This document shows positions 34,092-46,869 of a stretch of 64,000 nt of DNA, piece after piece. Below the pieces are notes generated by a model. That model searched no databases. It was not told the DNA's origin and saw only the letters and a list, made by a program, of their open reading frames with translations. A program made the translations under genes and the position numbers. This stretch comes from Excoecaria cochinchinensis (Eukaryota; Streptophyta; Magnoliopsida; Malpighiales; Euphorbiaceae), in contig CANTUQ010000020.1 in NCBI GenBank assembly GCA_947683425.1, positions 6,699,001 to 6,763,000 on the forward strand, given 5' to 3'. Within the stretch, counting starts at the first letter, position 1, and each line of letters opens with the position of its first letter.

Positions 34092-34560
34092 TCATGAGCT
34101 AGAGATTAGCATGGGTTTCATCGCAACTCCTGTTGGATTATCCCACATAGATACTAAAGTTGCTAGAGCATCAGCTAACTGATTTTTGTCTCTGGGGATG
34201 AAGTGAAAAGTGCAAGTCTCAAACTGGCTGCTCAACATTCTCAAGTGCTTCACATAAGGCAACAACCTTTCTTCCTTGACTGACCACTCCCTTCTGATCT
34301 GATGAATTACCAAGGAAGAGTCTCCGAATATTTCTGCGGTCTTTGCCCCCAGAGCGAGTAATGCTTCCAATCCAAAGATGCAAGCTTCATATTCTGCTTC
34401 ATTATTGGTAGCCTTATACCTCAGCTTCATAGCTAATGGTAGCCTTTCACCATTCGGGGTCGTAAGAATAATTCCTGCTCCTGCCCCTTTACTGTTTACT
34501 GCCCCATCAAAGAATAGCTGCCACCCTTGCATTGCTATGGCCGTGACATCTTCATCCGGG
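34092..34560 (-). pseudogene. Second (archaeal-type) RNase H of element B
   Basis: Reads WQLFFDGAVNSKGAGAGIIL, ATNNEAEYEACIFGLEAL, IFGDSSLVIHQI and FHFIPRDKNQLADALA. FDG, NEAEYE and GDS fit the acidic active-site residues, and ADALA the last one. A TGA near 34090 separates it from integrase. The additional RNase H between the first RNase H and integrase is the hallmark of Tat-lineage elements. Confidence 0.88.
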
Positions 34561-35909
34561 AAATTATACTCAAACTGGTCTCCCTCAATAGGATGCTCGG
34601 CTAAGAATTCCGCTACAGCTCTTCCTTTAATGGTTTTCTTGGTTATGTATTCAATTTTGAACTCCTGCAATAGCAGTAACCATCTTCCCATCTTCCCTAG
34701 TAGAGAGGGTGCTTCTTGAAGGTATCTAAGAGGATTATGTTTGGCTACTGCCTGTACCCTGAAGGAATAAAAGTAGTGTCGCAACTTCTTAGAAGCCCAG
34801 ATAACTGCTAAACAAATATTCTCCACCTCTACATATTTAGCTTCATACGGTAGGAACTTCTTGCTAAGTTAGTAAACCGCAAACTCCACACCAAAATCGT
34901 CTTCTTGAGACATCATAGCACCTACTGAATTATCTTCCATTGCTAGGTACAGGATTAGTGGCTTGGCACGGCGTGGTGGTCTTAATACTGGAGGATTTAA
35001 CAGATACTCCTTAATGGTGTCAAATGCCAGTTGACAGTCATCGTTCCATATCACCGGCTGATTTTTCCTAAGAAGCTTGAAAATAGGCTCACATACTGAA
35101 GCTAGCTTGGCAATAAACCGGCTGATATACTGAAGCTTTCTTAGGAAACTTCTGACGTCCTTCTCCTTCTGGTGTACCGGCATCTCTCTTATGGCTTTTA
35201 CTTTATCGGGATCTACTTCAATTCCTCGCTGGCTTACCACATGGCCTAATAGCTTACCCGAGGTAACCCCAAAGATGCATTTCTTACGATTGAGGCTCAG
35301 ATTATACTTACTAATCCTTTGAAAGAACTTTTCTAAAGACTCAAAGTGACCTTCTCTAGTAGCCTACTTAATCATCATGTCATCGACATATACTTCCACT
35401 TCTTTGTGAATTAGGTCATTGAGAACTTTGGTGGCCATCCTCTGATAAGTTGCTCCTGCATTTTTCAACCCAAAAGGCATAACCCGATAGGCGTATGTCC
35501 CCCACTCGGTGATGAAAGCTGTCTTGATCCAATCCACTATCTTGTTAAGGATTTGATTGTAACCTGCATATCCATCCACAAAGCTATACATCATACAAGC
35601 AGCAGCACTATCCACTAGCACATCAATATGGGGTAGCGGGAAATCATCCTTAGGGCAAGCTTTGTTCAGGTCTCGATAGTCAACACATACTTGAACCTTA
35701 CCATCTTTCTTGGCTATAGGAACCACGTTAGCGAGCCAGGTCAGGTATTGAACCTCTATTAAGAATTTGGCCTCAATCTGCTTATGGATCTCCTCCTTTA
35801 CTTTCTGCGCCCATTCTGGCCTAAGTCTCCGAAGCTTTTGCTTGACTGGTTTAAATTCTGGGTAAGTTGGGATGGCATGTTCGGCAACATCTCGATCTAT
35901 TCCTGGCAT
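34561..35909 (-). pseudogene. Reverse transcriptase and first RNase H of element B
   Basis: RT motifs in order: PGIDRDVAEH, QKLRRLRPEWA, VCVDYRDLNKACPKDDFPLP, GYNQI, FITEWGTYAYRVMPFGLKNA and the active-site YVDD (about 35380). After a TAG near 35362 come CIFGVTSGKLLGH and FLRKLQYISRFI, then the RNase H1-like region with LILYLAMEDNSVGA and LAVIWASKKLRHY, broken by TAA near 34867 (VY-stop-LSKK where C has VYYLSKK). Converts element RNA to cDNA in the virus-like particle. The start is out of frame with the upstream linker. Confidence 0.9.
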
Positions 35910-35937
35910 ATCCTCATAGGTCCAGGCAAAGACTTTT

Positions 35938-36858
35938 TCATATTTTTTTTAATATTCTCTCAAATTTTATTCTCTCTTCAGGAGTTATGTCTGATGCTAT
36001 CAAAATTTCCTTTGGATTTTCCAAAGTTCCGAGATTAAATGCAGTTGTGCTAGTTGAATTAATATCAAAAATGAATGCATCATGCTTATGATCATGCGAA
36101 ATGAAATCATCAGAAACATCACACAAGTAAGCAAAGTTGTTCATCTCATTAACATAATCAGAAACATTAACATTGTCCTCAAAGAGTTCTGGCATAAAGA
36201 GAGAATCTAAATGACTATCAACTTCAATCGACGCCAATACTTCAGCCGACTGTGCTTTGGCTTCTTGACTTGGTGAAATCTTGAGATCTTCAATCTTCAG
36301 CTCTGGTTCTACCATCTTCTCCTTCCCTTTGAGTCTGGTGGCTAACAGCTTATCAGTTATAATCTCTTCGGGCTCATCCCTGTCCCAGACGCTGCATTGG
36401 GTCATAATCTCCTCGTCCCAAAAGTTCTCTACAGCTTTAACCACTCCGATCTCCCAATCAAAGGCATCGTTGAAAATTTTAAAACCCGGAGTGATCTTCC
36501 CATCTATCCACTGCGGCTCTTCTTCACCGGTGTAAGCACAAACCAATGATGATGGCACAAAGCTGTCCAAAATATGGGGGATCTTCTCTGACACTTTCTT
36601 CTTACCATACTCTCCTTTGTAGCCCAACCCCTTTCTATCTTTCTGACCATGTGTAGTGATAGCATCCTGCAGCCCTTGTGGCTCTTTTCCCAAACTAGCC
36701 CCTGGGAGGAAGTGCATCTTCTTTAGCATGTTCACCACCTGAGGGCTACCTTCTAAGCTTTGCTCTTCTCCGATCATTGATACATGAAAGCCATTGAATG
36801 GCTGATTAGATATCTCTAAGGCAGACACTTGGTTCTCTCTTGCTGCTTTAATGGTCAC
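35938..36858 (-). pseudogene. Protease-RT linker of element B polyprotein
   Basis: A 306-codon open segment after the TAG at 36886. It holds FLPGASLGKEPQG, GQKDRKGLGYKGEYG (a G-patch-like stretch), a conserved FVPSSLVCAYTGEEEPQWID box and long acidic sequence ending IASDITPEERIKFERI. It aligns with the equivalent part of element C. A frameshift near 35940 separates it from RT. Confidence 0.78.
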
Positions 36859-36888
36859 TACTTCTCCTTCATGGGGTATCTTAATTAT

Positions 36889-37209
36889 CTAGTGTAAGGT
36901 GGATGGTACTCCCCCTAACCTGTGGAACCACGGTCTACCAAGTAGAGCTGAAAAGTTTGCTGGGATCAGGAAAACCACAAAATCCGTTTCTGTCTCAATG
37001 GGCCCTATCTTTACTACAGCTTTGAAAATTCCCGATGCTTGCCTCCTGGAGTTGTCGTAGGCTGTGATGGTCAAATCGGACCTGCTTAGCATACTTTCAT
37101 CTAGCCCAAAAGCCTGAAGCGCTACTAAAGGGCAGACATTTATTGATGACCCGTCATCAACCATGACGTAAGCGATGTGCTTGCCATTGATCTGTGCCTT
37201 GATGTACAA
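36889..37209 (-). pseudogene. Aspartic protease of element B
   Basis: RPLYIKAQINGKH, then MVDDGSSINVCP (the protease active-site loop; DGS in place of the commoner DSG/DTG), SDLTITAYDNSRR, and LLGRPWFHRLGG as the C-terminal flap/ILGR-like motif. Ends at a TAG where element C has Gln. Processes the polyprotein. Confidence 0.85.
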
Positions 37210-37422
37210 AGGTCGGTTGTGGTTGCGACCCTCTATTGGTAGGTCTGCATCAAAAAATACCAGCTTCTCCCTAGATCCGCCCTAAACAAGGTCTAACAGC
37301 TCAGATGGAGAGATTTTCGTTGCTACGATGGATACACTCAATGCTTCAACTAACTTCTGTCTGTGAGAGGGGGACTGTCTCAAGAGGTCCCAAATAGATA
37401 TCTGAGCCGTGGCCTTTTTCAG

Positions 37423-39111
37423 CTACTTCACTATTGAATTGTCTTCCGGCTCCTTCTTTGCGATTGCTTGTGCTGGGTCCTGCTGCTTCTCAACTTCTGG
37501 AACCACCCTCCCACTTCTTGTCACTGCTTCTACTCTTTCTTCTTCTTCCGAATCCCACAGATCCGTGAACTCTCCATGTTTCTCATCGTCTTCATCTTCT
37601 CCACTCTCACTAGTGGACCAACAGTCTATCTCTGCCACGGAAATCCCTTCTTCATTCACTGTAGGCCGAGTAATAGCGACATACTCATTTCCATATAAAT
37701 CTTGCATCACATACCATTTTGGTAGGCTCGATCCAATCATAAAGACTGGAGGTGGTACTGCATTATAGCTGGACTTCTTCTTGCCTTCTCTCTTCTCAGG
37801 ATCGGTGATATGCTTGTTGTCAATTAGATCTTGGACCCGATTTCGTAGCATTATACAATCATCTGTCAAATGCCCGGTATGTTGGTGAAATGCACAGTAT
37901 TCATTTTCCTTGTGCCCTGGCTATCCCTGCGTCTTGGCCGACCTAGGTGATAGGGGTTGCAGTTTTCCTTCTTTTACTAGCCTCTTCAGCACCCATGATA
38001 AAGGCCTACCCAAGTTGGAGAAATACCTCTGATTCATGCCTGTTACAAACACCTCGGCTGTCTTCCCACCACTATTACCACTGCTTGAACTTGGTGACTT
38101 GGCTGTCCCTTAATTGTTGTATCCCTTCCTGGCATAGGACTCACTGTTTGCCCTCTTGGCTAAATATTCACCTTCTGCTTCTATGGCAATGTCCTTCAGG
38201 GATTCCCAGTCTTTCAGTCCCTTCATTTTTAGTCCATCTCTCAAGTACGCGCTGGCATTTCGAATGAATAATCGGATCTGATCAGAAGTATCCGGTTTGC
38301 ATTTCATCTCCATAACCCGGTTCCTCCATCGAGTAAGGTACTCGTGGAAGGACTCTCCAGCCTTCTGTTATAGCAACTCGAGATCTTTCAAAGTGACCTC
38401 CATCCGGGTACTGCAATCGTACTGCTTAAGAAACTCTTCGGTCAGCAAGTCCCAATCCTCCTTGGACCTCCTGTCAAGCCCATGATACCAATCAATAGCA
38501 GCTCCTGTGAGACTCAAACAAAAATACTCTATCTTCTGCTTTCTTGTTAAGGTCATGCCCTTCATGACCAGCGAGTATTTCTTGATTTGTACGGCAGGGT
38601 CAGATGTGCCATCAAAATTAGGAATGTCCGGCATTTTAAAGCTCTGAGGAATCAGGTCATGCCCATCCAGCTCTCGGTCTTCTGGGTTCATTCCTTTCCC
38701 TACTGTCATCATTCTTGCCATGGCCTCAAACCTCTCTTCCATTTTCCTCCACATTGCCTCCTCCAATTTCGGCGACTTTTCTTTAATTACTGTATGCTCC
38801 TCTTGCTCATCTCCCCCAAACTCAGCTTCAGACCTGGGGCCCTCTCTGCGCTTAATAGGCGCAGGTACTCTTTGCTCAACAATAGGTGGATTGACCACTG
38901 GTTGGTTAACTGCAGCAGGGAGCTCTTCTCTAACAACCTCTTGTTCAGCTCGCATCCGGATAGGGGTAGCAGCAGCTTGTTGCCCAGCTATGGTGGTGGC
39001 AAGATTGCCCATCATTGCAATCATTCGGGCTTCAAACTCCTCCATTTTCTTTCCTACCTCTTCAGTAATTATTGCCCGGGTTGCATCAGACTCATTTGAT
39101 GGATTAACCAT
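37423..39111 (-). pseudogene. gag of element B
   Basis: Likely start ATG 39111 (MVNPSNESDATRA), which aligns with the gag start of element C; the frame is open further up to 39426, and a TCATAG acceptor-like site lies about 150 bp upstream. Shows the gag core (YSLVMKGMTLTRKQKIEYFC, DWYHGLDRRSKEDWD), FHEYLTRWRNRVMEMK, and a zinc-knuckle-like CAFHQHTGHLTDDC, then an acidic linker. In-frame stops are near 38366, 38108, 37921 and 37421. Forms the virus-like particle. Confidence 0.85.
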
Positions 39112-39429
39112 GCTTACTTCTATTGATGATTCGAAAGAAAACCCCACATTGTCTTCTAAGATTGAATCTAAACTCTGATCTGACACTAACTCTGTTAACC
39201 CCAAAAGCGAAGTCCTTCTTAACCGTCCGTCGGGACCTCTAGACCACCCAGGAGAATCTATGATGGTTGAAATGCGAAAATTATTAAGATGATGCATGAT
39301 TAAAATGCAATGCATGCTCGTGCTGACGCAACATAGACAAACACATGCAAGCAGATAGATCCTTCTAACCTTATATCTCCCACACACGTGGTAGTGCAGT
39401 CTCTTTCCTATGTGGGCTTGATCCATGGG

Positions 39430-40031
39430 TTAACGGGGAACTCAATGGACACGTATGGTGCACGGTGGAAAACCGGCAGCATAACAGCTCTCATCTAATG
39501 TACATACGTATGGGTGTTTGGCCATTATGTATTTAAACAATTCAACTTAACTAAAATGGGCCCACCGGGGCATGAAAGCCTTTGATGAAGACCATTTAAT
39601 TAAGTTGACTTCGTCCAATATATGATGGCCCATATAGCAAGCATAGTATTACGGTACATTTCACCTAGTGGAAGTATCTATTGCCATTACATGAGCTTTA
39701 GTCAAAGGGTGATGATATTTTTGGGTTACCCAAGCATGATCCCTGCCGACGGGTTTAGCTCATCACGAGCATAACGACCGATTGGGTCACCATTTGATAT
39801 ACCTTAATGGTACGAGGCTTGGGCTGGTGATTATTCTTAACACTTCCCTAGATTGAGTGAAAATAGAGTCGTGCTTCAGGAACGCACTGGGGTTGAGAAG
39901 GGACCAAATTAACTTAATCTAAGGCTCTAATGAGATGATATGCAATTTTGAGATAAAGCGAAATTCATAAACAAAAAATTAATTGTAAAAGATAATCAAG
40001 GTATTTTCAAATTGAAGTCTCGAACCATTTG
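39430..40031 (-). other. Leader of element B
   Basis: Between PBS and gag. Homologous to the leaders of A and C, with the conserved gtgcgttcctgaagcacga-type core at about 39870. No conserved frame. Confidence 0.78.
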
Positions 40032-40049
40032 TCCCCAGTGGAGTCGCCA
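40032..40049 (-). promoter_or_regulatory. Primer binding site of element B
   Basis: Minus strand TGGCGACTCCACTGGGGA, one base from the LTR end; identical to element A. tRNA-Arg type by inference. Confidence 0.88.
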
Positions 40050-40050
40050 C

Positions 40051-42001
40051 TGTGACGCGTGCCGGACCCGCGGCCGCCCGCTCGAGGGCGATCGGGCATT
40101 TGAGGTCCATTGACAACTTGCAACGAATTACAAGTGCGTCTATTTTGGGCAACAAGGAGGTTTTATGGAGTCGCCACCCAATAAAATATTGGGAAAGTTT
40201 CTCTCGCCTCGGAGAGCCTAAAACTGCGCTTATTATCCATTTTGGGCCAACCAAAGGGGTCTTGGAGGGTAAACCTCTCTCCCAAAGGAGCCTAGGATTA
40301 ATGTCTAAGTCTCGTGACACAAGAGGTGTCTAGGAGGGTAAACCTCTAGCCTCTTTGAGCCCAAAGACCAGAGATGGGTTCGGGACTTCTCATCTATTTC
40401 TACCTTGATTAATTTTACAATTTGGTTTTGAGTTTATTAGTTCGCTCTCTCTCCACACGATGCAATTTTAATTAAAAGTCACAAATATTCACATCGAAAG
40501 CAATAAAATATTAAAAGTAAATTACAATAATACTAGGAGCGGAATACAACTCCCATTTAAAAAAGTGCAAACATACATAAAACCGGGTAATTTATTAACT
40601 ATGAGGACTTTGGTCCCCGCATGTGTATTTAAAGAAAACATTTTGGATGCGGTGACTTATTTGGGATGAAAACTAGGACATTGGTCCCATTTATTATGAA
40701 AAATCCAAGTTTAATTTAGTAGAAATATTTTTGTGATTTTTATTTAGGCGTGCATAAAAAATCCACTTTATTTAATGAATATATACAAGAAAATTAAAAA
40801 AAAACATAAACAAAATGAGAATTAAAATGTGCAATGAAAATACCAAACCCCGCATCTCCTCCTTCGCGTGCATGGATTCTCAAATGAGAATAAAATAATG
40901 ATTTGCAACCAAAAATAAAAATGAAATTCATGTTAAAAATTAACCCAAAGAAATAATATGACATAAAATATAATATGTATGATGAAAATATATCATGCAT
41001 AAGATACTATAACATGCATAAAATAATTATGAGGCAATTTAACATGCATAAGAATAAAAAAAAATGTTAACCATGCTCAGCATATCAAATAAATAATTAT
41101 AATAACAACTATGAGTAACAATTAAAATATTGATATGTATAAAAAACAATTTGACATGAAAATATAATAGGATTTAAAAGAGTTTATTTATTATATGAAC
41201 AATTGAAGATAAAATAATAAGAAGAATGTGGGGACTAAGAGAATTTACATGTTTAAAAGTTAATTGGAAACAAAAGAAATTAAAATCAACAAGAGAATTA
41301 AGGAGTTAAGCCATGAATAATTACCCTCAAATTTAATCTTGTAGAATTGAAGGTAGAAGTGTTGAATTCCTTGTATTTTCCTTGTGAAAAATGCTTGAAA
41401 AATAACTTAGAAACTTGAAAAATCACATTTGGAAGCAAGTGTGTAAGATTGATTTTTTTTTTTTTTACTAAGAGCTCAAAAATTCAGTTTTTTTCTCCCC
41501 AAAATCTTTCTCATTCGTCCTCCCCCTTTTCTGAATTTTTTCTACACTTTTAACACTCAAAAACCACCCAAAAACGTCCAAAAACCGAGTGGGGGCAAAA
41601 ACTCGGCGAAATGGGGCAAGAGTGGGCGACTGCGCGCGAGAAACATGCGCAAAGCAAGCACGAAGCGAGCGACGCCCTGGCCGTCGCTCGCGCAGGCGAG
41701 CGCGCGCGCTGCCCAGCACTCGGGCAGGCGCTCCGCGTGCGCCCAGCGCGCTGCCGCGCCCCAACCTTCGCGAAAAATACTTTTTTTTTTATATAAAAAT
41801 CCTCAACCTAAAACATGCTTTTTCTTCTCCAAAATAATTTTAAAAATATTTTTTAAAATATTTTTAAAATACACTTTTTACTCATAAAAAAGACAAGGAA
41901 AATCACTTCCGAGATCCAATCTTTTCGCCTATAAGCCGGCGTAGCTAAATTTCATTATCGGGGTGATCCTGATCAAGGTTACTCGGGACCCGGTGTCTAC
42001 A
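40051..42001 (-). mobile_element. 5' LTR of element B
   Basis: 1951 bp, the pair of 29349-31309. GC-rich island at about 41630-41765 and the PBS-like word at 40166-40176. LTR ends are TGTAGACACC...CGCGTCACA on the minus strand. Confidence 0.95.
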
Positions 42002-43366
42002 CCCTGTATCTCAACTTTTTAGCCAAAGGGAGTTTTTCGTCATCCGGGGTTGTAAGGATGATTCCTACTCCTGCCCCCTTATTGTTAACAACCCAGTCAA
42101 AGTGCAGTTGCCAACCTTTAATTGAGATCGCCGCTACGTTTTCATCAGGAAAATTGAACTCAAGTGAGTTGCCCTGGATGGGATGATCGACTAGAAACTC
42201 AACTACTGTCCGCCCTTTGATAGTTTTTCGAGTAATATACTCAATATCGAACTCTTGTAGTAACAACAACCACCTTCCCATTTTCCCAAGTAAAGACGGT
42301 GCTTCTTGCAAATACCTCAGAGGGTTCTGCTTTGTCACTGCCTGCACTTTGTATGAATGAAAATAGTGTCTCAGCTTCTTGGATACCCAAATCACGGCGA
42401 GGCAAATCTTTTCTACTTCTGCATATTTTACCTCATACGCGAGGAATTTCTTACTGAGATAATAGACTGCAAATCCCACTCCAAATTCATCTTCTGAGCC
42501 ATCATGGCACCTACAGAGCCATCTTCTACTGCCAAATACAAAATGAGCGGCTTGAATGGTTGTGGCAGCCTCAGTACTGGTGGGTTCAGCAAATACTCTC
42601 TGATGCTATCGAAGGCCTTCCGGCAGTCCTCGTTCCATACCACAGGCTGATTCTTTCTAAGCAACTTGAAAATTAGCTCGCATATCGAGGTGAGCTTTGC
42701 AATGAACCGGCTAACATATTGTAACTTGCCCAGGAAACTTCTCACATCCTTTTCCTTTTGCGGCATTGGCATTTCCCTGATGGCTTTCACCTTATCTGGG
42801 TCGATTTCGATCCCCCTTTAGCTGACCACATGTCCTAGCAGCTTTCCTGAAGTTACCCCGAAGATACACTTTTTGGGATTTAGCCGCACGTTGTACTTAT
42901 CTATTCTGGCAAAAAACTTCTCTAATGCTTCAAAGTGGCTCTCTCTGGTAGCTGACTTGACTATCATGTCATCTACATATACTTCCACCTCTTTATGGAT
43001 CAAGTCACTCAAGATCTTTATCGCCATCCACTGGTAGGTAGCCCCTGCATTCTTTAAATAAAAAGGCATCACTCTATCAGCATACGTCCCCCACTCTGTG
43101 ATAAAAGCCGTTTTGATCCGATCGATTATCTTATTGAGGATCTGGTTGTAGCCCGCATAACCGTCCCCAAAGCTATACATTGCGCAATTGGCGGCGCTGT
43201 CTATCAATACATCAATATGGGGCAGCGGGAAATCGTCCTTCGAACAAGCCTTGTTCAGATCTCGGTAATCCATGCATACCCTCACCTTTCCGTTCTTTTT
43301 GGCCACAGGGACTACATTAGCTAACCATGTGGGGTACTGTACCTCTACTAGAAACTTAGCTTCAAT
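42002..43366 (-). pseudogene. Reverse transcriptase, RNase H and first half of second RNase H, element C
   Basis: Reads VCMDYRDLNKACSKDDFPLP, GYNQILNKIIDRI, YVDDMIVKSATRESHFEALE and CIFGVTSGKLLGHVVS, then a TAG near 42817, FLGKLQYVSRFIAKL, a one-base frameshift near 42475, YYLSKKFLAYEVKYAEVEKI, LAVIWVSKKLRHY and GKMGRWLLLLQEF. The second RNase H begins ISIKGWQLHFDWVVNNKGAG and breaks off at RYR where element B inserted. RT substitutions such as MPFYLKNA (usually MPFGLKNA) suggest relaxed constraint. Confidence 0.87.
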
Positions 43367-44926
43367 TTATTGCCGAATCTCTTCTTTTACTTTATCTGCC
43401 CATTCCGGCCTTAGTCTTCTCAGCTTCTGTTTCACTGGCTTGTGGTTTGGATAAGTCGGAATGGCGTGCTCCGCGACGTTTCGATCGATTCCCGGCATGT
43501 CCTCATAGGTCCAGGCAAAGACTTTTTCATATTTTTTAATTATTCTCCCAAATGTTTCTCTTTCCTCAGGAGTTATGTTTGATGCTATCAAGATTTCTTT
43601 CTGATTTTTCGAGGTTCCTAGATTAAATGGGGTAGTATCAGTAGAGTCAATATCAAATATGGATGGGATGTGATCATGATCATGCATGTTGAAACTATCA
43701 GAAACATCGCACAAGTAAGCAAAATCATTCATTTCATTAATAAAATTATAATTGTCATTTACATCATTAAAAAGTTCAGGAATAAAAAGACAATCTAAAC
43801 CAGTCTCTTCCTCATCTCCAGCTGGATCTGCCAATGCTAACGGTCCCGCATCATTAGGGTTGACCAAAGGCTCTTCATCCACCTCTTGAGCAGCTTCTTC
43901 CATCTTTGCCTTCCCTTTGATATGTGCGGTCAGCATAGCTTCTGTCACCACTTCCTCAGGCTCTTCCCTGTCCCAGATAGCTCTGTTGGTCAAGACCTCT
44001 TCATCCCAGAAGTCATCAGCTGGCTTGATCATCCTGATGTCCCAGTCATAAACATCACTGAATACCTCAAAACCTGGCACAATCCTCCCATCGACTAACT
44101 GAGGCTCGGCCTCTCCGGTGTAAGCGCAAAGTGCTGTTGCAGGCACAAAACTTTCCCAAAGGTGGAGAATCCCCTCTGCTGGCTTCACTCTTCTCTGCAC
44201 TCCTCCTTTATAGCCCAGGCCCTTTCTATCCTTCTGACCTTTAGTGGCGATGGCCTCAGGCATCCCTTGGGAGTTCTTACCCAATCTAGCACCCGGAAGG
44301 AATGACATCTTCTTCATCATAGCTAGCACTTGTGGGCTTCTTGTTATTATCCCTTCCTCTTTGATCATGGCCACGTGGAATCCACTAAAAGGCTGCCTCG
44401 CTATCTCGAGTATCGACACTTGATTCTCCCTTGCAGCCTTGATGGTCACCACTTGTCCCTCGTGTGGTATCTTGACCATTTGGTGGAGAGTAGAGGGAAC
44501 ACCTCCCAACTTGTGGAACCACGGTCTCCCCAGCAGTGCTAAAAAATTGGCAGGAATGGGCAAGACTACGAATTCTACCTCAGTCTCCACTGGCCCCGTC
44601 TTGACCAACGCCTTAAAAGTCCCTGAAGCAGGCCGACGAGAATTGTCATAGGCTGTAATCATCAAATCTGATTTGGCTAACATGTCCCCCGTCACTCCAA
44701 AGGCTGCTATGGCTACTTGAGGGCACACATTAATCGACGATCCATCATCCACCATCATGCAAGAAGTGTGCTTCTGATTGATTTGAGCCCTAATGTACAA
44801 AGGGCGATTGTGGTTACGGCCTTCCGCGGGTAAATCAGCATTTGTGAACACCACACTCTCTCCGGCACCTCCTTTCACCACTTCCAGCAGCTCAGTGGGC
44901 GAAATCATTGTAGCCACAGTTGTCAT
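43367..44926 (-). pseudogene. Protease and linker of element C polyprotein (519-codon open frame)
   Basis: The longest open frame of the element. Residues about 45-160 are the aspartic protease (RPLYIRAQINQKH, MVDDGSSINVCP, MITAYDNSRR, LLGRPWFHKLGG). Then follow the linker with PGARLGKNSQG, GQKDRKGLGYKG and FVPATALCAYTGEAEPQLVD, acidic sequence, and the start of RT (YEDMPGIDRNVAEHAIPTY, LRRLRPEWADK). It continues into RT in the same frame after a stop near 43365. Position and content match element B. Confidence 0.86.
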
Positions 44927-44951
44927 GCATAGAGCCTCTACCAGTCTTTGC

Positions 44952-46716
44952 CTATGAGAGGGGGACTATCTTAATAAGTCCCAGTTGGAAATTTGGGCTG
45001 GTGTCTTCTGCAACTGTTTGACTATCTGATCTCCTTCGGGCTCCTTTCCCTTCTCTTTCTGACCTTCCACTGACTCTTGACGCACTGTCACTTCGGGCAC
45101 TACTCTCCCACTGCGGGTCACCGCTCCTACCTTCATTTTTCCTTTGTGCTCTTCCGCTTCCTCCTCTTCTGAACCCCGTGGTCAGGAAACTCAGCAGTTT
45201 CATCATCATCACTTCCACTCTCACTAGTGGACCAGCAATCGATCACTGCAGCGGGCATCCCTTTTTCACTTACCTCATAGAGGCTCGTGACAGCAGTGTT
45301 TACATCGATGCCATATAATTCATTCAAGACAAACTCCTCCGGTAAACTGGATCCAATCATGAACACGGGTGGGGGCACCTTGTTATATCCGGCTTTCTTC
45401 TAGCTTTCCCTTTTCTCAGGGTCTGTAATCTGCTTTGTATCAATCAGGTCTTGGATTACATACCTCAAAGCCCTACAGTTGTCGGTCACATGACCCGTGT
45501 ACTGATGTTAAGCACAGTATTCGTTCTGCTTGTGACCCGGCATTCCTTGTGTCATGGCAGGTCTAGGAGGCAATGGCTGTAATTTTCCTTCCTTCATCTA
45601 TCTCCTCAGAACCCATGACAAGGATCTCCCCAAGTTTGAAAAACGTCTCATGGTCGCGTCAGCAGCAGAGACCTCAACCATTCTTCTGGTGCTACCGCTG
45701 GGACCTACCGGCCTACTTGCCCCTTGGCTACCATTCCCCCTCTTGGCATAGCTGTCACTGTTCGCTCTTCGGGCCAGGTACTCTCCTTCCGCTTTAATGG
45801 CTATATCCTTCAAGGATTCCCAGTCTTTTAATCCCTTCATCTTCAACCCTTCTCTCAAGTATGGGCTTGCGTCCTTGATGAATAATCTAATCTGGTCCTG
45901 AGTCTCAGGCTTCCTTCTCATTTACATCACTCTGTTCCTCCAGCGAGTCAAGTACTCATGGAAAGATTCTCCGACCTTTTACTGCAGCAATTCTAGATCT
46001 TTGAGGGTCACATCCATCCTCGTATTACAATCGTATTGCCTTAAGAACTCTTCCGTCAGCGAATCCCAGTCTTCTTTGGTTCTACGGTCAAGACCATGGT
46101 ACCAATCTATAGCCAGACCAGTTAGACTTAAGCAAAAATATTCCACCTTTTGTCTCTTCATCAAGGTGGTCCCCTTTATGATCAACGAATATTGCTTCAC
46201 ATGGGCAGTTGGGTCGGAGGTACCATCAAATTTGGGAACATTCGGTATCTTGAAATTGTATGGGATCGGATCCTCTCCTTCCAGCTCCTTATCCTCGGGA
46301 TTTATTCCTTGACCCCTACTCAACATTCGAGCCATCGCCTCGAACTTCTCTTCCACTTTCTTCCACATGGTCTCTTCTGACTGGGGCACTTTCCCCTTTT
46401 CCGACACAACACTCTCTTCATAATCCTCATCCACGCGGTCATCCTCTAACCTCTGAACCGGTCTTCTCCTCTAAACCCCCGATGCTACTGATCTCAAATC
46501 TACCGGCGGTGGTCGGATCTCTTCCTGCCTTTCTTCTCTATCCTCCCCCCGCTCATTTTGTCTCATGGGAGGAGGAAGTGGGTCTTACAGAGCAGTACGC
46601 TGGGTCAACGCGGCCAACATATTCATCATCCGACCCTCAAATTCCTCCAATCTTCTACCAACCTCTTTAGCAATCAAAGCCCTAGTGGCATCATTTCTCC
46701 TCGGCGAGTTAGCCAT
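44952..46716 (-). pseudogene. gag of element C
   Basis: Likely start ATG 46716 (MANSPRRNDATRA), aligning with element B. The core reads YSLIIKGTTLMKRQKVEYFC, DWYHGLDRRTKEDWD, then FHEYLTRWRNRVM and KGLKDWESLKDIAIKAEGEY. The zinc-knuckle region is CA-stop-HQYTGHVTDNC, so a TAG replaces its second residue block. Further stops are near 46585, 45977, 45920 and 45598, and there is a frameshift near 45200. In the core the B and C copies each carry a stop at neighbouring Gln codons (B at LELL-stop-Q, C at LELLQ-stop). Confidence 0.84.
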
Positions 46717-46869
46717 ATTTGGTACGGTACAGCTGGTTTCTGGACAGTTCTCTAAGAAGCTCTTCCTTTCTGGTGATTCAGACACGGAAGTTCGGATCAA
46801 TCGCCCCGCGGGTCCTCTCATCCACCTGGGTAGATCTATGATGGCTGTAGAAACAAGGAGTTAGAATAT

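Larger units (their letters stand above)
29344..42006 (-). mobile_element. Complete Tat-lineage LTR retrotransposon B (12.65 kb)
   Basis: The element is 29349-42001 with perfect target duplications ccctg (29344-29348 and 42002-42006). LTRs are 1951 (5', 40051-42001) and 1961 bp (3', 29349-31309), near-identical by eye. The PBS is at 40049-40032 and the PPT at 31325-31310. In between, gag, protease, RT-RNase H, second RNase H and integrase lie in order on the minus strand. gag to the protease-RT linker share one frame; RT to integrase share another (shift near 35940). About nine in-frame stops inactivate it. It is inserted in the second RNase H of element C, so it is younger than C. Confidence 0.96.
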
